Positions 1-10,870 of a stretch of DNA of 64,000 bases are shown in pieces. The DNA lies in NCBI GenBank assembly GCA_024138015.1, contig JAMXBB010000009.1, positions 91,185,532 through 91,249,531 on the forward strand, in the 5' to 3' direction. Source of the stretch: Lumnitzera littorea. Taxonomy: Eukaryota > Streptophyta > Magnoliopsida > Myrtales > Combretaceae. The notes beneath the pieces are model-generated. The model was not told where the DNA came from, did no database searches, and worked only from the letters and a program-made list of their open reading frames with translations. The translations under genes and the position numbers were made by a program. Positions within the stretch are counted from its first letter, which is position 1. Each line of letters starts with the position of its first letter.

Positions 1-839
1 TAGTTAACTAAGGTTGTCAAACTCGTGATTCTACTTAAAATCGTTAGAGGATTGATAGAATCCGAATATAAAATCGATTTAGAAACATAAATTTCTATAA
101 CCTATCTAATATAGTTTTAAAAAACTATGGATATATTTACAGTAATTATTATATGATGGAAGTAAGAAATGAAGAAATTAAGTGCTTTTTTCATAAAAAA
201 ATTCTTAATAATATATAATTTAACATATACGGAAGAAAAATAAATAAAGTCGAAGCTAAATTTTTTTCGTTATTTTTTTTAAAAGTAATGAATTAAAGAG
301 AATTAAACATTGTAATTCATTTTAAATTATTGATAATATAAAGTAAAGTACATAGTTTTCCTTATAATTCTCGCTATTAGACCTAAAACCTAATTGAAGG
401 CTATAATTAGAAAATAAAGGACTAAGAGAGAAAAAGAAGAAAAAAAAATTAAAATAGGATAAACAAGATGATATAATTTCCTAATAGTTAATGGCATGCA
501 AAAGCTTAGTTGTATTTTTTTATTTTTTAGTCTATTTAACTTAGATATGTAGAATTGGTAAATCTGATAAAAAATGTAAGTTTCTACCAAATTTAAATGT
601 AAACTACGTTAAAAATACAAGTCTCTACACAAGAAATGATTTTATGCACAAGTTAACTTGAAAAAATATCCTAAAATCGTAAATTTGTAGATCACATAAG
701 TAGAATTATAATTATGATAACTATAAGCTCACTTACTTTATTTACCAATATATTGTTACTTCTCGTTAAACTTGGTGTTTTGCTTTGTCATTCGCTAATT
801 TAGCTTATGCTTTTCTTGAGCTTGGTTGATTTCGAACAA
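1..839. other. AT-rich sequence without recognised gene
   Basis: No convincing coding region, RNA gene or repeat was recognised here. The stretch lies just beyond the integrase end of the minus-strand gypsy element, so the element's 3' untranslated region and 3' LTR would be expected here. I could not match it to any candidate 5' LTR elsewhere in the window. The only longer open frame, near 390-590 on the minus strand, is low-complexity Ile/Phe/Leu-rich and looks accidental. Confidence 0.5.
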
Positions 840-1121
840 GCTCTTTAGGGTAAAAGTAAGGGCTCTTACTAAGTTCAGGGGAATGGTCTAATTGAAGCCA
901 TAAAGGACCTCAAAGGGGGTCTTCTCTATAGTACTATGGAAGTTTGGTTGTATGCAAACTCTACAGTGGGCAAGCATAAGTCCCGATCCCTTATATTCTT
1001 CCTGACAATAGCTTGAAGTATGGTACCTAAGGTCTTTCACTACCTTAGTCTATCCATCGATCTGTGGATGGCTATTTGAGCTATAAAAATGAGCTTCGTA
1101 CTAAGTCTTTCCATAAGGTCT
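840..1121 (-). pseudogene. Integrase, second half of core, continued after insertion
   Basis: After removing the inserted LTR, the integrase reading resumes here on the minus strand with a WKDL-like segment. It continues through recognisable relics of the HPQTDGQTE region (about 1040-1080) and the FAYN and PFEV..G blocks (about 880-950). Several stops are present. The residues flanking the insertion on both sides encode Arg/Lys-Thr, which fits duplication of a short target sequence inside an Arg-Thr-Leu-Trp stretch. Confidence 0.75.
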
Positions 1122-2464
1122 TGTTAGGGCATATATTACTTTATTAGACAAGTATAAGTGTTGATCTCACAAGGAACCAATTATATGAGTATATCTAATT
1201 ATTTTTAGCAATAATACTCACAAACTATTCAATTACCTAACTTATAACGATAGAAGATTTAATAGAATAATTTCAAGATAGAAAATAAAGATTTCAATAA
1301 AATAAGATATTAAACTAAAGACAAAGAAGTTAAATAAAAACAATTAACTAATAATAAAATAATGAAATAATTGAACAATTACAGAACTAATTAAAAATTA
1401 ACAACAATTAATTAATAAAGAAAAAGACATTTTCCTTAGTAAATATTTATTATTGTTTTACTACCTAGTTTTAAGGGATCATTCAATCTCAATTGCCTTA
1501 TTAGACCGTAGAGATTCCTAACCCTATTTTAGTGGAAATCGGATTTTAAATGAGCCAGACTCGCATCTCTAGCTAACTCCTAACCTTAGAGCCCTCTTTA
1601 CCTAAATCACTTCTAAATAGAGCATTCCAAGATCACATAAAGCCCTTAGATTTCGCTATTAGGTTGCCTTAATCTAGAAAGATTAAATATCTAATCTCTT
1701 AACAAACTCAATCTCTTCTCATTACACTTGTCAGTTTACTGTAGGCCTTGCGACTCTACAGTAAACTCAAACATAAATTAATATCCCGGGTAATATCAAT
1801 CTAACAACAATAAAAACGTTGTAACTAGATCACAATAAGCAAATTCATCAAATGAATTTCATAAATAAAGATCACCCTTTAAACTTAAGGTTCAACAACA
1901 ATTTACTAAGTATTGAAATAAAGACATAAAAGCTAAAGAAAAGAAGAAATATGATGGAAAAGCCTCCGTGTAATTCCAAAACCTAACATCTACTCAAGAA
2001 GCTCTCTTTTCCTCCTATAATCTTAAGCTTAAGAGTTTATTTATACGCAATACTCCTAAGATTATAAAGAAAACCTAAAAAAAATAGAAAATTGGAAATC
2101 GTAATATCTTTACACCTGAAGTACACAGCCATAGTTGTACTTTTTACAAGAAACTTCAAAATTCAAAAGAAATTCTTTGGCAAGAGGTTCACAAGTAGGG
2201 ACCGTAGGCGTGGTCCTTAATTGTGATCTCTTCTACACTTTTGTTCTTACTCAAAATTCTTTCGCTTCACTCTGTTATCCATATTTTTACTCCAATAAAG
2301 TGCTAAATTGCCTAAAAATCCTTAAAATATTCATAAAGTACTCCTGGAGTCCTTGAAAATAATAAATAAGCAAATTAAGCTCAAAATAATATAAAATTAA
2401 CAAGAATAAAATCGAAATTAGCATAAATTTACTATAGAAAGTATATGTTATTTTTGTGTTATCA
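1122..2464 (-). mobile_element. Solo LTR inserted in the integrase
   Basis: On the minus strand this 1343-bp block starts TGATAACAC and ends CCTAACA, so it has the TG...CA form of an LTR. The flanks are ggtct (1117-1121) and ggttc (2465-2469), a probable decayed 5-bp target duplication. Near the 3' end on the minus strand it has GGTTCCTTGTGAGATCAACAC-like sequence, and the general layout resembles that of the solo LTRs at 9155-10394 and 20564-21780, although it is a different subfamily. No internal coding region is present, as expected after LTR-LTR recombination. Confidence 0.75.
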
Positions 2465-2990
2465 GGTTCTCAAAAAAAAAAAAAAACTTAGAAACTTTGT
2501 GTCTCAATCTTATATAATTTACTTAGGTACTCTATGTAGCCAAACCATTTCCTGTAAGAAAAGATCAACAATATATAAAGTGTTGTTAGTTTTGTGGCAT
2601 GGTATGAAATGTGTCATCTTACTGAAGCAGTTAATGACCACTAGGATGGAATCCTTCCTATGAGATGTTTGAGATAACTTAGATTAAAGTCTATGCTAAG
2701 CTCTTCTTAGGATTGTTCAAAGTAGGTAAAGGTATGTACTCTCCGTAAGGTTCCTTTCTTCCCTTAGCCCTCTTACAAGTCTCACATCTTTGACAACTTG
2801 GTGGATGTCTTAAGCCATTTCTGGCTAATAGATCTCTCTTTAAGGACCTTAGTAGTCTTTGTCTCCCCAAAGTGTCTTGACAAAGCTCCACCATGAGCTT
2901 CCCTTACCACTAGCTCTCTAATAGAACATCTTGGAATGCGAAGTTGTCTCCTCTTGAATAGATAACCCTCGATCAAGTAATATCATCCAA
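2465..2990 (-). pseudogene. Integrase, zinc-binding domain and first half of core
   Basis: The minus strand encodes REAHGGALSRHFGETKT (about 2850-2910), then a CxxC segment (CQRCETCKRAKGRKEPYG, about 2740-2800). Together these form the HHCC zinc domain typical of gypsy integrases. Downstream, near 2570-2600, MTHFIPCHKT marks the start of the DDE core. Integrase inserts the cDNA into chromosomes and makes the 5-bp target duplications seen elsewhere in this window. The reading is abruptly ended at 2464 by a solo LTR inserted a few codons after the second-Asp region. The polyA/T run at 2472-2485 adds a frame problem. Confidence 0.85.
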
Positions 2991-3540
2991 TAGTAAGTCC
3001 ACCGTTATGGCATTCTATAATAGGATTGAATTGTGGAACCTAAGCATATTGCTCGGTAATGAAGCAAAAACCTAACAACTTTATTTATAGTATGGTAAGC
3101 AAAGCATGACATTAGGAAAGAGCATGGGCCACCATGTTTGCACTCCCCTTCTTATATTAGATGACATAAGAGAAGTCTTCTATGAACTTTAACCACTTCG
3201 CTTACCTCTTTGAGAGTCTTTGCTGATTTCTAAGTTATTTTAAGGACTTATAGTCTATGTAGATCACATGAACTCTTGGTAATAAGTAGTGTTTCCATAT
3301 TGTAATAGCTTAAAACCAGGAGTAGACCTCTTTCTCATATATAAAGTAATTCAAGGTAGCACTACTGAGCTTCTTATTATGATAGGTAACAAGCCTCCTC
3401 TCTTACATTAAGACAACATCAATTCTACACTTGATGTGTTATGCTTGAAGAGCTTCTCAAAATTGGGCAAGGCTAATAAAGGTTGGAGTCAATTTTTCCT
3501 TTTATCTCCTAAAAGCTCTTCTCGACTCACTCACTCTAAT
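2990..3540 (-). pseudogene. RNase H and connection region, highly degenerate
   Basis: This stretch lies between RT and the integrase zinc domain, where Ty3/gypsy elements encode RNase H. Short minus-strand pieces resemble the family, but stops are dense and I could not identify a full set of catalytic acidic residues. The call therefore rests mainly on position inside the element. Confidence 0.45.
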
Positions 3541-4520
3541 GGAATCCATCTCCTTTCTTGGTTAGCTCGGTTAAGAAGCTTGTTATAGTACTGAAGTTGC
3601 GAATGAACTTCCTATAAACCCAAACAAGTCAATGGAAACTTTGAACTTTCAATACACTCTTTAGGGTCAGCCGCTTTAAAATAGCTCAAATCTTCTTCTA
3701 ATCAACTCAAGGTCCTTCTTTAGATATTGCAAAACCAAGAAAGACAATTCATTCTAGCAAAATGTACACTTCTTTAAGTATCTCAGCATGGAGTATGATG
3801 AGAACAGATTGACGATGCTTTACATGGTCATATAACTCAGCATTATAGACTAATATGTCTTGAAAGTACACCATTATGTACTTCTTGATCAAAGGTCGCA
3901 TCACATGGTTCATGAGTCTCTTGAATGTGCTTGATGCATTTGTCAAGTTACGGGACATGACTAACCAGTTATAAAGGTTGTGTTTCATCTTGAAGATAGT
4001 CTTTCACTCCTCTCTTGAGCTTATACATATTTGATGGTAACCACTCCTCAAATCAATCTTCGAAAACACTTGAACACCATGGAACTCATCTAATATGTTA
4101 ATGAGCCTTGGTATTGGATATCTATACTTTACAGTAATCTAGTTGATTACTCAACTATAGATGTACATGCACTATGAATTATCTTTCTTTAAGATGAGTA
4201 AAGCTGACATAGTATATGTGCTCATGCTCTCTCTCAAGTAGTTACACTTTATGAGTATGTCCACCAATCTCTTCAACTTAGTTGCTTACTAAGGATTCAT
4301 ACGATATGCAGGTTAGTTAGGCAGGGCAACACTTAGCTGTAAGTTGAGGTAGTGCTTAATTCCTTTGATAAGTGGTTGCCCTTTGGGTAATTCTTCAAGG
4401 AATAGGTCGGTAAATTCATCCATTAGCCCTCCCACTTCCTCATGGACTAACTCTAAGTCTCTTAACTCCAACAAACATCGAACTAATAGAAACATAGGCT
4501 CATAGACCTTCATAGCTTAG
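3540..4520 (-). pseudogene. Reverse transcriptase domain, degenerate
   Basis: The entry to RT is visible at 4313-4420 (LPKGQPLIKGIKHYLNLQ, equivalent to the block just before gypsy RT). Farther on, 3749-3988 carries NWLVMSRNLTNASSTFKRLMNH followed by VYFQDILVY. In active plant chromoviruses the last motif is YFDDILVY, in which two aspartates coordinate the catalytic metal ions. Here the first Asp reads as Gln, which would abolish activity. The segment between the two blocks has several stops. Function in life would have been copying element RNA into DNA in cytoplasmic particles. Confidence 0.85.
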
Positions 4521-4559
4521 TTTAGTTCACCTTAGGATAGTATTAAAGCTTCCTTCTTG

Positions 4560-5160
4560 GAAGCTTGAGTGAGTTAACCATGAGTCTTACTGACTTGACC
4601 AAGTGTCATGAGTTGCAAATCTATCCTCTTCTTATCCTTAGTGAAGACTTACATGTTCTTGGATCCATCGTACATAACATGTTGGTTAAATAACTAAGGT
4701 CTTCCTAATAGCACATGGGAAACACCCATAAGGATGACATCACACAACGCCTCATCAAATCCCCAATTGTAAAGGGTACTCTAAAGTCTGACCTACTTAG
4801 TCACGTGTAAAACACTCTTATCATATAGCCAATGTAGCTTGTAAGGCTTTGGTGCTTAGAGTTTGATAAGTTCAATCTTTACACTAAGGATTGTGTAACT
4901 GCATCAGTGCAACTTCATCCATCTACTATGATAGTACACAATTGCCTTATGATCTTACACATAATATGAAATATTGCTCTTTTTCAAAGCTCAATGCAAC
5001 ACTTAACACTTTTTTGAGGACCAAACTCACTATTTCATCTTGGTCAGCATATAAGTAAGCCTCTTCCTCAAGCTCCACCTCGAGATCTTTCTCAACTATT
5101 GCCCTTTCAACCAGCTTATCCTCATCGATATTATCTATTTCATGACCCTTCATAATCATG
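4560..5160 (-). pseudogene. Aspartic protease region, degenerate
   Basis: Between the gag knuckle and RT, the minus strand encodes an acidic linker (residues such as EKDLEVELEEEAYLYADQ, about 5040-5100) and then a block near 4690-4755 reading CDVILMGVSHVLLGRP. The latter matches the conserved end of the chromovirus aspartic protease domain, which processes the Gag-Pol polyprotein. I did not find a clean catalytic D-S/T-G triad, so the front of the domain is decayed. The domain assignment rests on this C-terminal block and on gene order. Confidence 0.65.
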
Positions 5161-5162
5161 AC

Positions 5163-6337
5163 TCACTTGTCTGGGCATTGGGCAGTAATGTGTCTATATC
5201 TAAGGCACTTAAAGTATTTGATCTCACTCGTGTTCCTTCCAAAGGACTGGTATGTTTTGAATTTTCTTCCACCAATTTTTTCAGTAACCTTGTCCTTTTG
5301 CTCAACCCTTCCTTCAACAGGTTGAACTATAAGCTCTTCTCTTTGGCTAGACTTTGTTTTAACCATTCTCTTATAGTTAGGTTAGATAGCTTAGCTAGCA
5401 GAAATAAGTTAGTTCTAACTAAATCAAAATTGGTTGTTCCTCTTTTGCTTTTCAACCCTTTAGGCAAACTTTATAGACTCTTCCAATGTCAAAAATCTTT
5501 GTACTTTAATAACACTTCAAATTTCATATTGAAGTTTGGTGATGAATCTTGAAACAATTTGGGGCTTGAGCTCTTCTACTTCATAGTAGATCAACATCTA
5601 TAATTCCTTTACATAGTCATCTACTGTCTTGTTGCCTAGTTTTAGCTACTAAAGCCTCTTGAAGGTATCCTAAAGGTAAGAATCAAGGATGAATCCCCCA
5701 TGCAATAGTCTCTTCATCTTATCCCAAGCCCTCACCTTACCTTAGCCATTCCTTCTCAGGTTAACTATAAATTCTTCTATCACATAACCAAATATTTGAA
5801 GAACTCTAGGCTAGCAAATTGGATTTCTACATTATTTGCATATTAATATTAATCATACACCTTTTCCACCTACTCCTCCTAATTCAAATATCCATCTTCA
5901 TCTTTGCTTCTTGAGAAGGTTGAAATTTAGACTTTAACATTATTGTCTGGACCTCCAAGATCTTGAGCACTACACTCTTCAACCTCATAATATTCTCTAT
6001 CCTCCTCCTTGTCTTCTTCTACGTTATCAAGAATGATACTACTTTGAGCTCCCCTTTTTACCTTACAAACTCAAACAATTTAAGCCATGTAGTTTCGTCT
6101 ATCACCCTAAAATTTGTCCCTCTTAGAAACAATAGCAGCTCGGTCATTGACTTAAGTGGCTACAACAGGGTGAATGATAACCATTCTCCATACAATAAGC
6201 ATCATATATTCCTTTAACTCAGTAAGGCAGTCTAATCTATCATATGTACTCCTCAAAGTTTGTATGGCCTACCTTCCATAGTTGTAGGCATCACTCTTAT
6301 TATCACCCACAACAGTATCAACATTAGAGTTTGACAT
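5163..6337 (-). pseudogene. gag pseudogene of the left gypsy element
   Basis: The gag reading begins at an ATG whose complement ends at 6337 (MSNSN...), shortly after a short leader. An N-terminal segment containing QTLRSTYDRLDCLTELKEY is readable downstream. The C-terminal end encodes a zinc knuckle near 5163-5220 (CLRYRHITAQC) that keeps Cys, His and Cys positions of the CCHC pattern; the preceding Phe-Lys-Cys is also recognisable. Such knuckles bind the element's RNA during particle assembly. Stops and frame changes occur throughout 5400-6200. A 136-codon plus-strand ORF over 5142-5552 is antisense to this coding and is not treated as a gene. Confidence 0.75.
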
Positions 6338-7152
6338 TGTATAAATGTTAATATAACCCACCAAATAATAACAGCACTAGCACTATTTGTGATTTCGAAA
6401 ATATTAGAGTTTGGAGTGACTTAAAAACCACCATTATGGTAATGCAAAACCACCACTTCATGACAAATTATACTAATAGCTACTTCTTGGTGGCTTCAAA
6501 TCCTACGAAACAACACCAACACCACTAAACTTGATAGCACATACCATTATAACTTTGAAGCCTAGTTTCCTAACTTCAAATACATTTACTAAGTGTAAGC
6601 CCCATAATCAATCACTTAAAGTTTCGATCGGCTGAAAGATCTGATCAAGCCTAAATTATAAGTAAAGTTAAAAATATTAATAAAAATGATCCTGTAAGTT
6701 TGAATTTAAGAAAATAAGCAATAAAATAAAATACTATAAAAATTCTAAATTTTAAATATATAACTCGTTATTTATTGAAAATATGTAAAATGCATTTTGA
6801 TAATTAACGAATTGTTAAAGATAAATTATATGTATACTAAAAATCATAAAATGACCTAAATAATATTTAGGAATATTTATTTGTACTTTATATGAATTTA
6901 CATATAGGTATAAATACGTGTAATTACTTAAAATACGCGAAATGTGCTAAAATAATACTAAATATTTAAAGAAAATTCATAATTAATTAAAAAAAATCAG
7001 GAAAAATAATTATGATCCAGAAATTGGGTCGTGGCAGCTGGAAAAAATAAAAAAAAATCATCTAATTAAATTAGAGCAACACAAAAGCCAAAAATTAAGG
7101 GATTTGGATAATGTCTTGTCCAATTTAATGCACATTAATTACCACAAAACTC

Positions 7153-7160
7153 TATAAATA
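7153..7160 (+). promoter_or_regulatory. TATA-like box of LTR copy A
   Basis: TATAAATA lies about 560 bp into the LTR. It is followed after roughly 35-60 bp by a leader-like region and then by the GC-richer block at 7260-7390. The equivalent position in copy B also has TATAAATT (14186-14193), which supports a conserved retrotransposon promoter in this LTR family. Whether it is used today cannot be judged. Confidence 0.5.
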
Positions 7161-9154
7161 GCGAAAAAAATCACAAAGCTCACTTGAGCAGTTTGGAGAG
7201 TGAGAAAAATTAGGGTTAGAAAAAAAAAAAGGAAAAACTGTATAATTAAGGCCTTAAAAGGGAACCCATATCAAACGAGCACCTGGGAGTGGACGGCCAC
7301 CACCACCATACAGTGGTAGTAACGCCCAGACCGACTGACAAGGTTACGGCGGCCAACAGTCGTCGGAGCCACCCAGACCGGTGAGTTCGATTTCTAGCCC
7401 GATTCTTGTGTAATTTTGTAAAAATAGTAAATATTCTTAGAAAATTATAAATTTTATTATTCTGAAATATTTTTGTATGTAGTTTTTAGGAAAAATATTA
7501 TTTTGATGAAAATATGTCTTGTAATATATAGTCCTTAAGAAATCGTACAAAACCGAGCATGTTTCAGTTTAGAAATAAATGACCTTAGAAGTGTAGTTTT
7601 GAACTTAAAATTTTTGTGTAGATTACTTAGATGATATAAAATAGTGCTATGAAGCCCATTTTCAAAAATTAATTTTTGAAATTTTTAGATAATTTTTAGG
7701 CCTTAAAATGAGGCATAAAATGGGTAATTTAAAGTTAATTAAGTAATTAAATGATTAATTACTGATTTAGTGAATAATTATATGTTTTAGAATGTTTAAA
7801 TCTGATGAAGTATGATACTTGTAGTATTTAGGGTGTTAGATGTAATTATTAGGTTAATTATGTAGTAAATAAGTAATAAGGAAATATAGTATATTTTAAG
7901 TTAATTTTCTAAATTAGGTGTAAAATCTGATTTAGGATGAATTTAGACATTTTGAGATGATAATTGATGTTAGGAGATGGTAATTAGAGTAATAGAAATA
8001 TTAGATGTGTATTATGTACAAATAAATAATAGTACATAATACACAATTATTAGAAATATAATAAATAGAAAATATTATAATAAAAATTTATATTATGATA
8101 ATAATAAACATGTACAATAAATCTGATAGGAAACTTGAATTTATGTAATTAGATGAAAAATGTAAAAATTTCTCACATCAGAAGTAAATTTGATACACTA
8201 ATAAGGATTTAAGCATACCGGGTGAAATAAAATACTGACTAGGGGTAATGATTATATTTAAAAGATTAGGAAGTAATGTAATTAATTTCACATTATGAGT
8301 TGAAACGAATTTCTAGGGTTCGAGTATAAAACAATATTTAAAAATCGATGCGGAAACTGAACCTGAACCTAACCCTAAACCTAGAATAATTGTAAGAGAC
8401 TTAAGATCTAGATAATTAGGTATATTATATCCTAAACAAAACATAACAATAAGCGTTATAGGATAAAATAAACCTACAATAGTTATATGAAAAACTGAAA
8501 CCATGTTTGTGTTATAGGGATGATCGGTGATGACTTGAGCAAGTCGGACCTCGAATGAGTGAGCGAGGAGTTGAGGTAAGTTGAGATTAATACGATACTG
8601 TATTTTGGAGGCTTAAGATTATGCTTGATTGTGCTTGCTAGATAGTTGAATGTGTGTATGTGCTTGATTATGAGTGATGTTATGATTTTGTTTATTGTTT
8701 CGGCATGTATTGTATAATTTGTATGAAATGAATGATTACCCTAAACTGGACCTAATCAAATATACGACTTATAATCATAATCGGACCTGCATGGCAACCT
8801 ATTAAGGGAAACTTAGGACTCTCTGGCCAAATACCGACCTCTTCGAAAGGGATAGCGTAGGATTGCATAATGGTCCCTTCTTCATCCTTAGTCGAACTAA
8901 GTGACAGGTAAGAAGGTCATGGCAAGAGTAAAGTCAATGGTTCGAAGGTAGTTGCAGGAGGAGCGAGGTTTCTATTGCACAAGCCTAGGTTTGATCGTGA
9001 GCTGTTGCATTAATGGCAACTCCTCAACTCGGATTAAAGTGGGCGTAATTTCTCTAATCTCATGAGGGGTTAGACAACGTTATGCAATGGCATGTGCTTG
9101 AACATGCATTACACCTAATAAGTTGATTGATGACCTTGTTATGTTTATGGTATA

Positions 9155-10394
9155 TGATATCGGGCAAGTGCACCTATTAGTTTTAATATAGTGGATGTGA
9201 CTCCGAGTTGATTCCTCAGAGACTTCGAGTATTAATATTAACTTTAGCTCTATTATCTAACCGAAAATTGCGATGGGTTGAATGAATTAAGAATACTAAA
9301 ATCAACAAACTAACCTAATTATGAGACTTAATTAAACAATTTAGAAAGCGATAAAATTGAGAACAACTTTAAGAAAGCAAACAACGTATTTAGGAATTAT
9401 TTCCCTTAGTATTTAACATGTGACCGCTTAAAATGTATCCAATTCAATCTCTATTATTCTTGACTGGAGGGATTCACAATTAAAGTTAACATCTTTCTCA
9501 AGCATATTAACCCTAATCCTAAATTATTTATCGGAATCTCTTCTCTTAGTAATATAATTCAGAATCGCATTAATGTATAATAAATTTCCACACAAAAGAA
9601 CAACTTTTTGGAAGAAACATGTATTTTATCTCTAAGTATACATATAATTCTCTCCAATTATGTCAAGATCTCATTACACATGTGATTTCTCAATTATCAT
9701 GCATAATATCATATATTGATACTCTAGAAATATCAATTAATAATTAAATAACATAATTGAATTAAGAAAGGATAGAAATTTTATTAAAAATTATCAATCA
9801 ATCTAATAGTCACATAAAACCCTAGGTTCTATAATCTTAAATACATGAATCTTAAGCTATCATAATGAAACTAAAAACGAATTGTAACAAAATCAATAAA
9901 TAAAATATGAAAAACCCCTTTTTGTTGATGATAAATCTCTTCAATCTTGAAGTGAGTGTGGCTTTCGCCTTTTTCCCCTCTTTCTCTTCAAGTCTCTTCT
10001 CTTTTTAATGTCCAATCTTGTGTGCGAAACCCTAGTATGTCCTTTGATAATGTATTGTAAGGTTTCTTTTTTCGTTATCAGACACAACCTAAGACACAAT
10101 CATGTCCTTAGGTCATGTAACTTTCTGACCTTGGCAAATCTTTCTGGATGGACACAACCTGAGGACACAGTTATGTTCCAGACTGTGTAACTTCAAAATT
10201 TCATAACTCATTTATTTGAACTCCAAATTGAGTGAAACTTGATTCCTTTTCTTCGTTTTCAATCCAAGAATGCGTTCAAACCTTGAAATCAAAATTTTAC
10301 TCAATTAAGTATCAATTTCTTTAAAGAAAACCAAAGACGTAAGGAAAATACTATAAAATCATCATGTGAAATGCATTTAAAATAAGAATTATTA
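9155..10394 (-). mobile_element. Solo LTR nested in copy A, with GTATA duplication
   Basis: This 1240-bp block is inverted relative to, and clearly homologous with, 20564-21780. It is flanked by identical GTATA (9150-9154 and 10395-10399). On the minus strand it starts TAATAATTC (TG decayed to TA) and ends ATATCA. Shared landmarks include the GTGCACCTATTA/CCGAGTTGA end region and the ACACAACCTG...CAGACTGTGT imperfect palindrome. No coding domain is present; the 60-codon plus-strand ORF at 10008-10190 is treated as accidental. Copy A must have been present before this insertion. Confidence 0.9.
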
Positions 10395-10670
10395 GTATAG
10401 TTTTAAGTCCTCCATCCTAACTTACTAACTTGTGGTTGCTCACATTCCTATATGCGTCGTGCAGATATAGGTTAAAAAGCGACAAACAATTACTCTGAAG
10501 CTAGCAACTGCTGGATCTTAGGGAGTGAGGAAAAACATTGAAAAATAAACACATATTTTTAAACTCTAAGTTTTTATTTTAGAATTATTTTTCGTTTATG
10601 AATAATGTAATAACTAAGAAATATATTACGGAAAAATATTGTAAACTTTAATTGCAATAACTAAATTATC

Positions 10671-10688
10671 ATATATATATATATATAT
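10671..10688. repeat. (AT)n microsatellite in LTR copy A
   Basis: An uninterrupted run of alternating A and T of about 18 bp. Comparable AT runs occur in copies C and E of the same LTR family, so part of this may be a family trait. Confidence 0.8.
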
Positions 10689-10870
10689 TTCCTCACTTTC
10701 TTAGATAAATGATTTATTTAAATTCCAAACTGTTTACTTTAAAGCGGGTTGATTGTGGATGTCTTGTGTAAATTAAGTCTAAGATAGCGATTGTAAGGCC
10801 AACTTCTATTTTAAGATGGTTTATACGGCGGAGCTGTTACGACTCTACTGTTTCGGGGCATGACACTAAG

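Larger units (their letters stand above)
840..6337 (-). mobile_element. Degenerate Ty3/gypsy retrotransposon, chromovirus-like
   Basis: Reading the minus strand from high to low coordinates gives gag, a CCHC knuckle, protease, RT, RNase H and integrase in the normal Ty3/gypsy order. The protease tail (LLGRP), the RT block and the integrase block (MTHFIPCHKT) resemble plant chromoviruses, which is a family-level judgement from memory. All frames carry stops and shifts, so the element is dead. A solo LTR (1122-2464) splits the integrase, and the long LTR copy A (6594-10865) sits just upstream of gag. A weak iMet-type primer-binding resemblance lies at 6531-6552 on the minus strand. Neither LTR of this element was delimited with confidence. 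No chromodomain was recognised. Confidence 0.85.
6594..10865 (+). mobile_element. Solo LTR, long Del/Tekay-like family, copy A
   Basis: The block begins TGTAAGCCCC and ends GGGGCATGACA. It is flanked on both sides by the identical 5-bp duplication CTAAG (6589-6593 and 10866-10870). A second solo LTR (9155-10394) is nested inside, leaving about 3.0 kb of original sequence. The layout shared with copies B to E is a TATA-like box, a short GC-richer segment around 7260-7390, a Ser/Thr-free AT-rich middle, and a conserved tail (GTTACGACTCT...CGGGGC.TGACA). The end motif and the length resemble Del/Tekay chromovirus LTRs; that lineage call is inference. No PBS follows the end, so it is a solo LTR. 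Confidence 0.88.

Noticed and set aside
5142..5552. 136-codon plus-strand ORF
   Set aside because: It lies antisense to the gag and zinc-knuckle coding of the left gypsy element and has no recognised domain.
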